DNA of 64,000 nt from Solenopsis invicta (lineage: Eukaryota > Arthropoda > Insecta > Hymenoptera > Formicidae), in assembly GCF_016802725.1 (NCBI RefSeq), contig NC_052670.1, forward strand, positions 15,219,641 through 15,283,640, read 5' to 3'. The stretch's first letter is position 1. Every line of letters starts with the position of its first letter. Positions 11,403 through 24,310 of this stretch are shown here, one piece after another. The translations under genes and the position numbers were made by a program. The notes below the pieces were generated by a model, which was given only the letters and a program-made list of their open reading frames with translations, was not told the DNA's origin and made no database searches.

Positions 11403-13485
11403 AAAGCCTGTAATCTATCGGGATCTGATGACTTATTGATCTGAATACTTACTGCATTTCACAATTTCGAGACGTTCTCGTCACGCGCGTTAAACCTACT
11501 TGGCAGTTAGCGAAGGGACATCGGAAATGGGGGTGAAAGGTCCAAAGCGGAATCTTAGTGGTTTCGTATTAATAAAAGACCACGGACAAACTTGGGGCGA
11601 GGGGAAAGGAGGATGGATGGAGCAAGAGCGAGAGGAGGGAAAGGGTACTGATCCGGGTTTAACGAGCCTGTTCCGACGAGTCTCGTCGGTTCCTTAGAAA
11701 ATCGACGTCGCGAAAGTTTTATCCCTTCGTCGAAAGCCACTCCGTAGACTTCCGTAGAGAAACCCGAGACTGAAGCCCGGAAAGACGTCACCGCATTGCC
11801 GCTTCTACCGTTATATATCCGGTTTCCGGGGAAAAATTCGATTTGGACGCCTTTCTTCAGAATCACCGGCATCGACAACGTTATTGCCAGGCATGGCAAA
11901 TCTGTTACTCCTACGTCGGGATAAATCGGAGATTAGGCAGAGGAGCCGGAAGAGGAGCCGGACGGAGGAGGGGGAGGAGGCGGGAGGGAAAGGGGAATTC
12001 GGTTTGATAGAATGCAGGTATGATGCGATAAGAAGCGAAGAGCGGCGGAAAGCAATTTTAAACTTACGCGGATTACGACGAATAAAATTTGCGCGACTTT
12101 TCTATTTCTCAGGGCGAGTGTATTCCGCGAACTTCTCTTTACATTATAAATAATTTGCCTGGAAATAACATAATAATGACCTTTCATACAAATCAGGCTA
12201 ATGGTGTTTTTTCTTGTTTTTTTTTATTTTTTTTTTAAATTTACGAGAGTTCAAAGGAAATTATTTACCATTTGCAAATCTCTTTGCGTCTGGCAATTTC
12301 ACGATGGATCGAAGCCTCTTCAAAGTGCTGGTCTTTATTAAAAGATCCTCGAAGAAATTCTCCGTAGAGAATTAATAATCAAGGATGAACTATTTTAATT
12401 AAAATAGACAATTATTTGTTTGTTTCCCGAAGTAAGTGCAGCTGAGTTAATTACATCGAGTTTATTTCCAGTACGAAGCGAGAAGCGGCGCGCGCGATGT
12501 TGCGAATTCGTCATTTAAATGAACGGAATTTAATCTTCATCGATACCCAATTTATATTTTAATATCTAACAAACTATTGAATTAAAACTATTATCAGCTC
12601 AGGCGATCAATCGTCTTTCTTATAAAACGCACAATAAACGCCATTCATTTATTCAATCTATAATTCTTGCACTTTATTCGTTTACCTTTCAGTTACCTAC
12701 TTCTTTTTCCGCGCCTATAAAGAACCGGCTACCTATAATTCCGTAAACGAGTTCGTTTTATCATCAACTAACTTTACTCTCGAGCGAATTCGATCTTTTT
12801 TTTTTCTCTCTCTCCGAGCTTTCAGGCAATCTCTTTCTTTTTTTTTTTCAAACAGAATGTTTGCGCAACGATGCAACGAGCTAACTAGATACCTTTCAGA
12901 TGATAAAAAGGCTTTGAAAGGTAGGATGTCGCACGGTTACGGGAAACGGAAATAAAAGACATTCTCCGTGTATTGTAAAATATTACTGGCAACATTTTCA
13001 CGAGCGTTGTATTTTGCTTTCAGCTCCGTTGCTACTCATTATGCAAGAACAACCTCCCCGACGCATGCTACGTTTTGCATCAATGTACGCGAAAATCAAA
13101 TTACGAAAGATTTTCTTTTTTTTTTCTCAAAACCGATTGCAAAAGTCAAATATGTAGAGGGATGTCGCCAATACTGGCATACCGCTGTTATCGGATAAAA
13201 CAATTTTTCAAGCAAAAGCTAAAGGCAAAACTTTATAAACGCGAATACAAACTGGAAAGTCTTTACTATCGGATGACACAACAATTTTTATAATACTGTT
13301 TCGTATTTTGTTATAATTAAAGTTTTCGCAAGATAAATCCAAAAAGGGCGTCTGAGAAATTGGGTTTCAAAACTGGCATAGTAGTTAGTATAATGGCAGA
13401 ATTCAGACGCAGCCCCACAAAGAAAGAGAAAGTTATATAATAAATTAAGTAATAAATATATTTTTTAGGTGTTAAATAATAAAGT
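11403..13485. other. Non-coding spacer with CpG-rich island
   Basis: A purine-rich, CpG-rich island spans about 11,470-12,090. A 114-codon frame on minus and several on plus overlap there without domains. The rest is AT-rich with homopyrimidine tracts at about 12,210, 12,800 and 12,840. Nothing coding is supported. Confidence 0.4.
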
Positions 13486-13734
13486 GCTCTCTAAATTGGA
13501 ATCAGTGTATCATTCACTGAAAGACAGTAAATAGTTTGTTTTCAGTGATGTACTTGTAACTATTCCATTCAATGATGTATGCATTGTTTTTCAGTGACAG
13601 TACACTGATTTGGTCAGTGAGAGTATTGTCTTTTTTTAATCAGAGTCACTGAAAAATAGTGAATAGTCGCTGATGAAACAGTTATAAGTATATCACTGTA
13701 AATCAGTAAAATTGCACCGATTCAGATTTAGTGT
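13486..13734. mobile_element. Palindromic MITE rich in TCAGTG/CACTGA
   Basis: The left end reads CTCTAAATTGGAATCAGTG and the right end, reverse-complemented, reads CACTAAATCTGAATCGGTG. Both arms contain CAGTGATRTACTTRTAACT and then TTTTTCAGTGAC. The CACTGA hexamer or its complement occurs repeatedly in 250 bases. It is non-coding. Confidence 0.75.
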
Positions 13735-16357
13735 GTATAAAATTAAAAGGCTAGAATTGAACTGTCATATTTTATACGTTTTTTTTTTAATCAATTGTAT
13801 TCAACGTTATTTTACCTTATGGCATTAAAGAAAATGTGACAAAAATTCATGAAATATCTATCAACATCGTAGTTGAAGATTTTGTAGTTATTATGAATTC
13901 TCACGAAAAAGTGTATCGGTTTACGCAGCACTGCGGTTTTATGTTCCAAATCGCACTACGAGGAAAATGTGAACGAGAAGAATATAAACAAAATGAGCTT
14001 AGAAAGCTACAAAAATGTAAAACGATCTAATGTTAACAATAATACACTCACTATTGCTTAAATTATGCAATTTGCAAGAAAAAATCGTACAAATTTCATT
14101 CTCGCTTTTAAAAAAAGCGTTTATATTCAATTTTATGTAGAAAGAAGTCATATATGAATATATAAACAATTTTTATTTAAAAAAAATTTTTTTAATTATC
14201 TAAGTAGATTATATTTTGATCAATATCAATACGGTGCAATGTTTCCGAGAATTAAGAAGGTGCCGCTTTAGGAAGTCCACAGTATCGACGACTTCCCTCC
14301 TCTACAAGATACCGAAATCACTTGCAAGGAAAATAAAGCAACCGTTTATCGGTTCGTTTATCCGTAAAAGCTTTCTCCGACTTGCCGCCACGTCGTGAAA
14401 CGATTCTCCAATTAGTGTAATGAGATGTTGCTGCGACTGTTCAGATTTTTAAATATAAATCACCCTTGCGTCAGTTTTTACATATTGATATTGCTCTATA
14501 ATCCCTTGCAAATCCGCTGAAATAGCCCATCAGCGAACTCATTCCGCTCCGTCGACGATCACCGCGTGTCCGGCGTGGCTTTTTTTTTTTAATTTTTCGC
14601 TGCGCATTATGAACGCGCGATGCCGAGGTTGCGCGATGTTACTAATTCTATTATATTTCCAATATGGCCACCTCATATAAGACCACATATTTCAACGTTC
14701 AAACTTGGGAGCTGTAATTGCAGTTCGTGGAAATTACTTGCAGTCATAAATATGACTTGCCAGAATGTAGCGAGTTGCGCCGTATTAGCTATGCGGCTCG
14801 GCATCTACCGGGCGAAACTTCGACCGATTATCACTGAGAATGTAATTACTATTCTCAGATTCACCACAAATCTTTCGCAAAAGCCGCGAAGTCCTCTCGT
14901 CGTGGTTAATCACGAAAAAAGCAAATCACATTGGGGAAAGGAGATAATTACATCTCGCGTCCATTTATTTTTCACGAGTCAATTGTACGAAAATAAATAT
15001 GTTCAGGCTTTCGAAATATTTATTATCGCGCAATGAAAGTTTAATCTAATTTGCGAAGGAGGACTCTTAAAATCGATTCTTTTGTACTATTTTCGTGTAT
15101 TTTTTTTCACAACATTTTACATTATTAAATTATAGCGCGTTCATAAGGTCCCTTTAACACGAAATTTCGACATAATAGGGCAGGCCATTGTGCCTTTGTG
15201 GGCGCACTTTGCCAGCCCCGGTCGTTACATTGTTGCAATGTCGCTGTATACATATTACACGATTTATCAATTCTTGACGAGCTATTTATGGCCGTTGTTT
15301 GTCATTCGCGACATGCACGATCATAAAGTGATCTGTCGCATGAAGCACTGCAGTCAACTATGACGAAGGAAGAGGGAAAGCTGGTGTTTGCGGCTCAAGT
15401 ATACCGCTCGCAGTCATCAGCGTAGCTCTAATTGGCCTGCGCGGATCAACGTTAACAAACTAGTCGGTTTAAAAAAAAAAAAAAAAGTAAAACGGGAGGG
15501 AAGGTATGTTTATCACTTTCATAGCATTTGCAAAATGAGATGCTCTAGAAGCAAACGATATTACTCTAATAGTTGTTTGCTAATCCACGTGAGACTCTCG
15601 GAAAATTCGGAGAGAAGACGGAGATCGTAAAACATGTGATGTATACTAAAGTTACTCTCGCCGAAAACGCGGAACAAGACGTCATTGAGAAGACGTGCGA
15701 TAGTTCGAATGGAGTCGTAAACGTGTCGCGGCAAAACGGGACAGCAGTAAATTCCGGCCTTTGCGCGATCGCGAAAGCGAAGGTTATCTAAACGTCCTCA
15801 GCAAACGTCTCCGCTACTGAACTACTAAATTACAGTATGTTCAATTTTGATGGGAACGTGTCGCTCGATACGGATAAAGGACCGAGGATTATTTGCAAGA
15901 AATTCTTGATGAGTAGATCATTTAATTTTTACTGGATGGATGGGCTCATCTTTAAAATCTTGCAGCTCTTCTCTTTAAGTGACTCATTACAATTTATTAT
16001 ATTCCTTGCCTCGAAGCGTGACATTGTTTCTGAGTCAATATATCGACTTCCCGTCCTCCACCGTAATATGTCAATACTTAAAAATTGACAAATCTCCTGA
16101 AGATTTGTTATAAAGGATTTTTCATGCACGCTGAATTTAAATTTGATATAAAAAATTTACTTATATTTACTCAAAATGATAAATTTATTACGCTTGAGAA
16201 TCGAAAAAATAAGTTTACGTAGATATTTTCGAGATATTAAAAAAAGAAACAAAAGCTAATTGGCCCAATTCGCAATTGGTAATCGAAACATTTAAATTAA
16301 GAACTTGCCGATCAGCGAAAGCGGATCTTGCTGTTCAATAATTTTCTAGATAAATTT
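13735..16357. other. Non-coding spacer
   Basis: AT-rich DNA with a GC-richer patch at about 14,500-15,050 containing a 138-codon plus-strand frame of mixed composition and no recognisable domain. An A16 tract lies near 15,471-15,486. No gene is supported. Confidence 0.4.
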
Positions 16358-16645
16358 CTATACAATTACAAGCTCTCCAAAATTGCGCATCCTATGTTTG
16401 CCGAACATAAAAACAACTATTAAATAAAACCAGAAAGGTAATGTCACGAGCATCAAATTGCTAATCAATTTAAAATAATTTTGATGCCAACCACCAATCT
16501 CTGATTGCCCCGAAATTGTAAAGAATTTGTTGCGAAAAATATTATCTCGGTCAGGAATCCATTTAAATTTGAACCTTCCTATTTTCTGTGCGAGCATCTT
16601 AGCCAATTCGACTACCGAAACACATGGTAGTTTTTTCCGCAACAA
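16358..16645 (-). CDS. Unrecognised short open frame with one hydrophobic segment
   Basis: A 95-codon frame on minus opens at TTG, not ATG; the first ATG is at residue 17. Residues 1-60 are basic and mixed (ending ..GGWHQNYFK). Residues 62-82 form one strongly hydrophobic stretch (LMLVTLPFWFYLIVVFMF), followed by a basic tail, the pattern of a single membrane anchor. An in-frame stop lies just upstream of the TTG and no convincing splice acceptor was found. It could be a decayed exon, a relic of a mobile or viral gene, or chance. I do not recognise the family. Confidence 0.15.
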   Translation of the reverse strand: MLRKKLPCVSVVELAKMLAQKIGRFKFKWIPDRDNIFRNKFFTISGQSEIGGWHQNYFKLISNLMLVTLPFWFYLIVVFMFGKHRMRNFGELVIV

Positions 16646-17108
16646 TCAATAATAATGTGTCTTTTTTAGTCAACGCGTATAAACAATACAAACGACATCA
16701 TTTTATGAAACGCGTTCCGCGTTGGCTGAAAACAAACGTTTTTTTAACATTATCGGTTAATCCTTAACTAATGGTATAAAAAAAAAAGGTGAACCATTTG
16801 CGCATAATGGTGAAAGTTTGTGACTCTCGATCAATCAGAAATTGAGTTAATTTGTGGCGCGAATTATTGCACATATGACACCCTGTCGGCCGCAAGACAT
16901 ATACTAGTATGACACTTTGTGGTTAACAAGATCCTCATTACCTTCAATCCACTGCGCATCCAACGGAATGGTCCATCTTTCTTTTCCGACACTGGCAAAG
17001 TTTTCCTTCCCCTCTCCTCCTAAAAATAGAATTTGATAAATTCTATCTTTTTATGATAAAATTATTTTTCGATAATTTTTTTTAATAATGCAAAATGTCG
17101 ATAAGTTA
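16646..17108. other. Non-coding spacer
   Basis: AT-rich sequence with no recognised feature. Confidence 0.45.
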
Positions 17109-17343
17109 CCATAGTTAAGCAAGAAACGTCCAACCCACATAAAGTCAGTTTCGAGAAAAATGCAAATAATATTTGATGCGATTTAAAAATGTAGATGAAA
17201 ACTGTTTTTTATTAATTTTAGACACATTTGATTTTAACTTGGATCTTTTCTGTTTAATGTAGAAAAATGTACGGACTACCCACTGATTAAAATAATTCAA
17301 AAATTATAAATTTTTAGGTTGGATGTTTCTTGCATAACTATGG
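17109..17343. mobile_element. MITE with 25-bp terminal inverted repeats
   Basis: The left end reads CCATAGTTAAGCAAGAAACG and the right end, reverse-complemented, reads CCATAGTTATGCAAGAAACA; both continue with TCCAACC. One arm differs from the other at only a couple of positions. It is 235 bp and non-coding. No clear target duplication is seen. Confidence 0.85.
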
Positions 17344-18448
17344 CCAATTGATTAGCAATAAATAGCATATACATCCATGAATAACTAAGAACTTGATATA
17401 TATTCCTTGGTGCATAATTCTGTAATATACATCATTCAATTTACAGTTTCATCTAAACTCTAAACTATGTATGTACATATATATAATTCATAATAATAAC
17501 CATGTACCTTATCGTTTTAAATAATTATGTTTTATCAGCTTCCGAATTCTGTATTTTTGGTGAGTTGGATGCATTATGAGATTTTATTTTATTTCTTTTT
17601 TGTACTTTTTCAAATTTAAAGTTTTTCTTTGTAATTGATTATCGAACGATTAAAAGGCGCATGTAATAAGATAAATTTATCTTATAGCTACATTAATAAA
17701 TTCTCTAATCTTACCTGGAACGTTTAATAAAATTTCTAGAGAATTTAGAAATTCTCAGGGAATTCTTTTACAAAATTTGAGTAAGCAAAATGAAGAATGA
17801 ATTTTACTTTCTCGTTGTTAATGAGAGAGAGAAAAAGACATTTGGATTGCGTTGCACATGAATTCTCGTACTATTATTTGATGAGAGCTTTGATATGAAG
17901 TAGATCAAAGTGATCATTTTCGTCGCAAATTTTACATTATCATTTTATCCTTTGTCACATTATTGAGCTTTAATGTGCTATGGGTAGTGATTTCGTGGTT
18001 AATATCAGTAGTAACGAGTAGTGATATGCGTGAATTATTCGATCGATCTTTTAACCGACGCGACGTTGTATTAGAATAGTCACGAGGGAATAATAATCCG
18101 GAAAATGTTAAGAATCTAATAAACAAGATAAACGTATATGCATCTATTATTATTAATATCGACATGCTTTCAACTCGATGATTCCTACGTAGAATATTGA
18201 TTACGCATCGATTTAACGGGTCTCAGTATTTCCATATTTATTAACGTACTCTACGCGGGCACAAAGCAGTGTAATTAATTAACGTCAAGTCCGCGCGCGC
18301 GTACAACGTTCGCAGCGATATAAATGTTTATGACAGATATCGCCGCGGGTCGCGAATCGAGGAGGACCTAAACAACGTGCGATTAATTAAATTGTCGCTG
18401 CGAGCGGATATCGTTTTTATGTTGTGTCAAACCGCACTTCATTGCTTA
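17344..18448. other. Non-coding spacer
   Basis: AT-rich to about 18,200, then rising in CpG toward the microsatellite. No gene was recognised. Confidence 0.45.
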
Positions 18449-18608
18449 CACACACGCACGCATGCGCACACACACACACGCACGCACACACGCACACACA
18501 CACATACACACACACACACAACGCACACGCACACACACACAACGCACGACACACAAACGCACACGCACACGCACGCACACGCACACGCACGCACACATAC
18601 ACATACAA
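18449..18608. repeat. (CA)n compound microsatellite
   Basis: About 160 bases of CA with interspersed CG and AA interruptions (ACGCAC, CACAACGCAC). Five overlapping frames on both strands run through it and are artefacts of the repeat. Confidence 0.95.
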
Positions 18609-19996
18609 AGCACACAGAACCAAAGGAAGCTCCGCTTGAAATAAAGTGCAAAGCGTCTCGATGTGACGTTTCGTTGCAAAAATCGGTCGGAATTATTTAG
18701 CTCCAATTTTCAAATCGGCTTCCAATGTCGAGATGTGCACGACTGACTGTTTTCCGGCGCGGCGGGGAGATCCTTGAGCGACCCGGCGGGAGGATTTAAT
18801 CCATCTATCAAAAGCTTTAACGAGCAATCGAGAGGGGAACTTCGTCGTCCTCGCTCGTAATTAACTCACGGATTGGTAGCTTTCCATCCGCGCCGCGCCG
18901 CGCGCCGTCGTTTTCCTCGCAATAATTGTGCCGCTGGTTAATTCGTCTCGGAGGGCGGGGAATCGTCCTCCCGAGACAAGATTGACATTCGCGCTCACTT
19001 GGAAACTTCAATTAATACGATTTCGCGCGATATCATTGCTGATATCAGCAGTGGGCACCGCTGATGGCATCGTACGCAATACGAGATAACTCGAAGTGAT
19101 TGCTACCTACGTGCTAGCACAAAAATTTATGGCACGTAACGTTCGAAGGGAGATTGCGCGATCGCAGCTGCACGAGTAGGTGTGCGGCGGAACGCTTCGG
19201 GATTAGTAAGTAAATCGTATTTCTGATAAAGTGCCTAGAGTAGCAATAACTACGTGATACACATCGACGCCGGAACATATCAGCGTTGCAACGGCTTTTT
19301 GCGTTCGTGTGCCTGTGTTTCACTGCTCCTCCTGCAGGAAGCACACACGTACGTGTGTAACAAGCACGTAGGGAGCAGCACTTTTAACATGCACTTAAGG
19401 TGGCCTTTTAACTGACCGCAAATAGCTGATGGTCCATTGGGAAACGAATTTGTTTCGACGCCGCTGCCTGTATTTCGTTCAATTTCGAGAGAAGGCACGT
19501 GGGAACTTGTACACTCTATAGAAAGTGTATGTCGAGCCTCGAGCGAAAAAGCCTCTCTATCTGCAAAGATCCTCCTTTTCGAGGAGAATTGAGATATCCG
19601 TAGAAAATGGAATTGTGCGACGCACAATTTCCTTCTACCTTTCAGTGTTTTTAAATATTTGTGAGTGAAATAATAACGAGGAGTAAATTATTTTTTTATT
19701 TACATATGTTCCATAGCGAGATTAGATGTAAAGTAAGTTTTCATAAGTGGAAGCTTGATCGCATAGTAAAGAAATAAAATTTATGCGTCTTTTAGTCTAG
19801 AGGTTCTTGAAACTTGTTTATTTTCGATAACAGTTGCTTTATTTAATCTTTATTAACAGAAGAAGATTACGAACACTGACATTACTTTGTTATTGAATTG
19901 TGTTTCTTAACCAAAACCTAAAAATTAAATTTTGGGAACATAAATACAAACAAAAAAAATGTCTTATTAGATGATATATCAGTTTTTATATCGTTT
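18609..19996. other. Non-coding spacer with CpG-rich island
   Basis: CpG-rich to about 19,620, then AT-rich. A 115-codon minus frame at 19,280-19,627 has no domain. The island might be a promoter or regulatory region of a gene outside the window, but no exon could be defined. Confidence 0.35.
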
Positions 19997-20556
19997 CACT
20001 CAGAGGAAAAAAAATTGCATTAGCAATTATAAACTTGTGAACAAATAGCATCTCAACTATATTTTAGAAATAAAAATTTTAGTAATAAAAACAAAATATA
20101 TAAAAAAGTACAGTAATATTAACTGTTTGTAAAAAAATTATTGGACAAAAAAGGGGGAAATAGTAATGCAAATGAAAGTGATGGAAAAATTGAATCGACT
20201 GACATTCAAGCTCGGGATTCCTCGTTCTCATTCCAAGCATTTAGAGTTCTATACTGTTGTAATATCATAGTTATCTCGGCCATTTACTTAATCGGCCGTA
20301 CTGCAAATAATTGTTGTAATTTATTCTATTGTACTAAAATCTACGTAATCTGTGATTATATTTGAGGTGCTATTTCACTATAAACTAATAATTGCAACAA
20401 ATATTGTTGCTGTCGTGATACAAACTATTTTATAATTATTCCAACTAAAATTTTGCAGTAATTACAAAATTATCAAATTATTTGCATTAAATCCAAAATT
20501 AAAAACTTGTATAATTGTCACTTTTATAGTTGCCATTATGGATTTTTCTTTGAGTT
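19997..20556 (-). mobile_element. Family 3 inverted-repeat element, full-length copy (reverse orientation)
   Basis: Begins CACTCAGAGGAAAAAAA and ends TTTTTCTTTGAGT, so the ends are inverted. Along its length it is the reverse complement of 60,700-61,218 (shared blocks ACAAATAGCAT..CAACTAT, GGCAACTATAAAAGTGACAA after complementing, and a tRNA-like stretch near 20,180-20,260). The 74-codon frame inside it is an artefact. Other relatives are at 33,474-33,722, 37,186-37,335 and 39,393-39,910. Confidence 0.8.
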
Positions 20557-21255
20557 AGTCCAGTATTTATAATCGTATATAAATAATTTTTAATCTTCGA
20601 TTGAAAGACAGATATGAATGAATCTGCGATTAATTACGCTTTTAATCACAGATTGAAAATTATTTATGACTATGAATATCGGTTTGAGTGTTCAAATTTC
20701 GCAATAATTGCATTTACATAAAATAAATAGAAATGAGCTTCTAACAAAATGAGTTTCAAGCTCGACATCGTATGTAATAATACTACATTTTCTTTTTCTT
20801 GTCCTTTAACACACGTGAATCCTTTGTACAAAATACTTACAATTTAATATATATGAGGATTTATAATGCATTTAAAACCGCATTATAAAAAAGATAAAAA
20901 AGAGAAAAATATAAGTAAAATTAATTTAGGACATGTAAACTAATCCCATATTATTAATGATATTTATTATTACTTAAACTGCGCAATATACAAAAAAAAA
21001 ATGTGTAAGTTTTATTCATTCTTTTGAAAAATTCACTTTTAGCAGATTTTATATAGAAAAAAACCAATGAATCTATGAACTATAGATTTTCCTTCTTTAA
21101 TCATCTCAGCGGATCGTGTTTTCATTAGTATTAATAAAATGCAATATTTAATTTCCAATAAATAAGGAGATGTCGCTTTGGGAGACTTATGTGTCGATAT
21201 TGGAAACTTTTCTCCAGAGAAATTGATCGAACTTTTGTTTCTCTGCTGTTGTATA
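20557..21255. other. Non-coding spacer with a small palindrome
   Basis: AT-rich. At about 20,579-20,668 ATAAATAATTTTTAATCT is mirrored by the complement of AGATTGAAAATTATTTAT, a roughly 90-bp fold-back. No gene is present. Confidence 0.4.
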
Positions 21256-21568
21256 CAGGGTGTCCCGAAATTTGAGGATAATTTAGGTTACAGCATGAAA
21301 GTTAGTGGAAAAATCAAGTAATAAAAGTGCACACCATTATTTATTCATAAAATAATTTTTTAAGTATAAAATGTTTGTTGTTTAACCAATCGTAAATAAA
21401 GAGATATCTGTTTGTATTATTGCACGCACGACACACGGACAGATGTGATTGTTCGTATCGCAATTAACCTTTATACACTATCTCACGAATAAAAAATATA
21501 GTATGCACTTTTATTATTGTACTTAATTTATGTAACCTTATTAACCTCGAATATTTCGGGACACCGTG
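21256..21568. mobile_element. TA-flanked mariner-like MITE (GGTGTCCCGAAA ends)
   Basis: The left end reads CAGGGTGTCCCGAAATTTGA and the right end, reverse-complemented, reads CACGGTGTCCCGAAATATTC. Both continue inward with AGGTTAC-like and AATAAAAGTGCA blocks. TA flanks each side (21,254-21,255 and 21,569-21,570), the usual Tc1/mariner target. It is 313 bp with no transposase, so non-autonomous. Confidence 0.88.
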
Positions 21569-21570
21569 TA

Positions 21571-24310
21571 CAAAAATCTCAACGAATATCTCGTGTTGTG
21601 TGAAACGACCTCCAACGATGATTCCATCACCCGTTATCTCCTGCGATATCACACGAGGCCTGCAAAAAGTAGTCTTACACGAAATTAATGTCCTCTTGAT
21701 TATGCACATCCTCTTTACAGCGCGCGACGTAAGACAATCAGCCGTGCGAAAAGATAGTGCAGCGAGTTGATTTATGGAGACTGCCGTGTTCGTTCGATTA
21801 ACGCGCTCAGCCGGAGCGTCATTTTTAATGTCGTCGCCTGGCGCTATCGTTCACGGGAGGTGTATTATATTATGTTTAAGCACGCGGAGAAGTGACGACG
21901 ACCGTTTAGACGGCAATCGATTTCCGATGCACTACCTTCTTTGAGTCCCGATATACCCACGCCTACCTAGCTTTTAATGCCTCGGTCCTCCTCGACAAAG
22001 CCGAGCTTAATCCGACTATTAGATACTTAGGGAAACTGTCGGCTTTCCTCGGGCGGAAGTCAACCGGGCGATCGATAGGTTTAGCTCTCTTTGCCATTCC
22101 TTCTTCCGCGAGCTTCTCCGCTGTCTCTTTCTTTTCTCTTCTTCTGCTACCTCTCTTTCATCGGAGTTTCGTAATTGGCACATGTTTTAAGGCGGATCAA
22201 CCGCTTTCTTCGGTTTGTTTTAAAAACAAAAGCGCCTTTCGCAATACGAGTGGGACTCTTTTCTAATCTGTGCCAGATGCTTTTCGCTCGTAAGCGGAAT
22301 GCCATCTCAAACCCCACGACTAATTGGGAAGTTCGATACGGCAATCTCCGTACACGCTCCGTGTAGTTTCGCATCGTCAAGTTTTCAGGAGAAAAGATGT
22401 ATCGTGAAAGTCCAGAAAAATATTGGAAACGGATAGAAATTTTTATCACATTATTTTGTTATTACGTATACTATATATAGGAATATTTTTAATTTTCTTG
22501 CGTCATGCTAAAGTACAACATTTCTTCTTTCAATTTTATTATTTTTTTTTTTTCAGAATTTTACGTATCGTCATAAATTTTTAAATGACGATTTTTAAAA
22601 AGCCTTCAAATAGTGCGAATTGCGTAATCGCTCTCTTAAATCGCACCACAGGTTAATATTACTCTTTCTGGGATAAAGCGACACTTTTTCTTCTTTCTTC
22701 TCGAGCAAAAATGCGTTAGATAAGCATAATTTTATTAATATTAAATATAATTTCTGTTAATGCAATATTATTTCGATAACTCTTCAATAATATTGCAATA
22801 ACATTGCTACATTACGATAATATTGTTGCAATGTATGCTCTGTATAATAATCATATTTGATTTTATATATTATATATAACCACGATGAAAGCAATGGTGC
22901 GATTTAGGAAACTAAAGCATTTTCTCAAACTCTTTATTTAATTTACAAATAAGAACGCAAAGTTATTTGAACTTTGTTAATCTAATTTTAATTATATTGT
23001 GATTATTACAACTTATCCAAATTTAGATTACGATTTTTCTGTGAATATCAAGAAAATTTTTATTGTTCTTAGCATGAGTTGAGTTCAATGAAGGATGATG
23101 ATAATGTTGCGTAGTTCCCTAATAATTTCACAAAGAGTGTGCAAGTACTGTCGTCTATACGCGAGGTGGTGCGATATCGGCAACCTTACCCTATATATTT
23201 CTGCGTTTTATATATTTTCCTAATCTCATTGAAACTCTGTAATTATTTCATCGATAACCGAGTTATCTGATTTTCGCAGATATTTAATTAAAATCGTGCT
23301 CGCGATTGCAAGTTAACAATTAACGTGATCTCCAACTTTCCCCGCTCTCGCTCTTGATAATTGTGTTTCTCACAATATCCGGTTGAAGAAGACAATGAAG
23401 GTGATTAGTGCACAACGCTATTTGCAGGGAAGCATATCGATAACCGAGGTGTCTGGACTAGCGGGTAAAAATACGCGCATCGAAAGAGCTCCGTGCATTC
23501 GCGAAACGGCACGAAAATTGCGAGCATATCCACGGAACGTATCCCGCAAATTCTTGCCATGTTATGCAATGCCATGTTATGCAACCGCTACAGTTCTATC
23601 CCCTTCCTATGAACCCAGCGGGGCGAGCTCAATGGAATCCCAACGATTTCGCCGGACGTCGTTGTGCGATATAACGACGCGAGCGCGGCTCGCTCGTTCG
23701 TCGAACAAATGCTAGAAAAATGACGAGAAATAAAATCACATCGAGAATGAAAAAGGGAAAGAGAGGGAAAGAGAAGCGTATAACTTTTCAAGCAGCTCGC
23801 GCAATCGCGATCATCGATTTCCGATGACATTAACCCGGCGACGTGATTTTTTAATTAAATCAATCGCGTCATCGCGTCTGAAATACGTGTTGTGCGCTTG
23901 AGGAAAAAGAAAGTAATGAAAAGAGAGGAGAAGGAAGAAAGAGGTAAAATCCCGTACGCTGATAGCTCGCGCGCCGGTGTAGCGGACCGAAAATAAAACA
24001 GAAATTTGTAAGCAGAAATAAAATTCGCTCGCGGCTGTCCGATCTGCAATGTTGTGTCACTTCCAGAAGAAAGAGAGAGGCAAACGTGAAAAAGTTGTAT
24101 TGTGTCTGCATAGAAAAAAGTGTGACGCAATTTCTTCTGTTTTTTCTTTTGTAAAAGTTTTAACCGAACACGCAGCGATTTGTAGCGTAAATTGGATAAC
24201 GTGTTGTATTACATAAATTAACATTGATTTCGAATGTATTTGTGTTTTTGCGAATTGAGATCTGGAACAAAAAAGATAGGTAATAGCATACATGTCATGA
24301 TGTGTATACT
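21571..24310. other. Non-coding spacer with two CpG-rich islands
   Basis: CpG-rich islands lie at about 21,570-22,380 and 23,300-24,120, with AT-rich DNA between. An AATATTGCAAT-rich patch at about 22,765-22,845 resembles the hairpin element at 56,967-57,101. At about 23,557-23,585 GCCATGTTATGCAA occurs twice in tandem. Frames in the islands overlap on both strands and have no domains. Confidence 0.35.

Noticed and set aside
11500..12187. Overlapping frames on both strands, up to 114 codons
   Set aside because: CpG- and purine-rich island; no domains, mutually exclusive frames.
14620..15036. 138-codon plus-strand frame
   Set aside because: No recognisable motif and no supporting gene structure nearby.
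18377..18706. 107-codon plus frame and four others
   Set aside because: All arise from the CA microsatellite.
20141..20365. 74-codon plus frame
   Set aside because: Inside a family 3 element and not conserved in its other copies.
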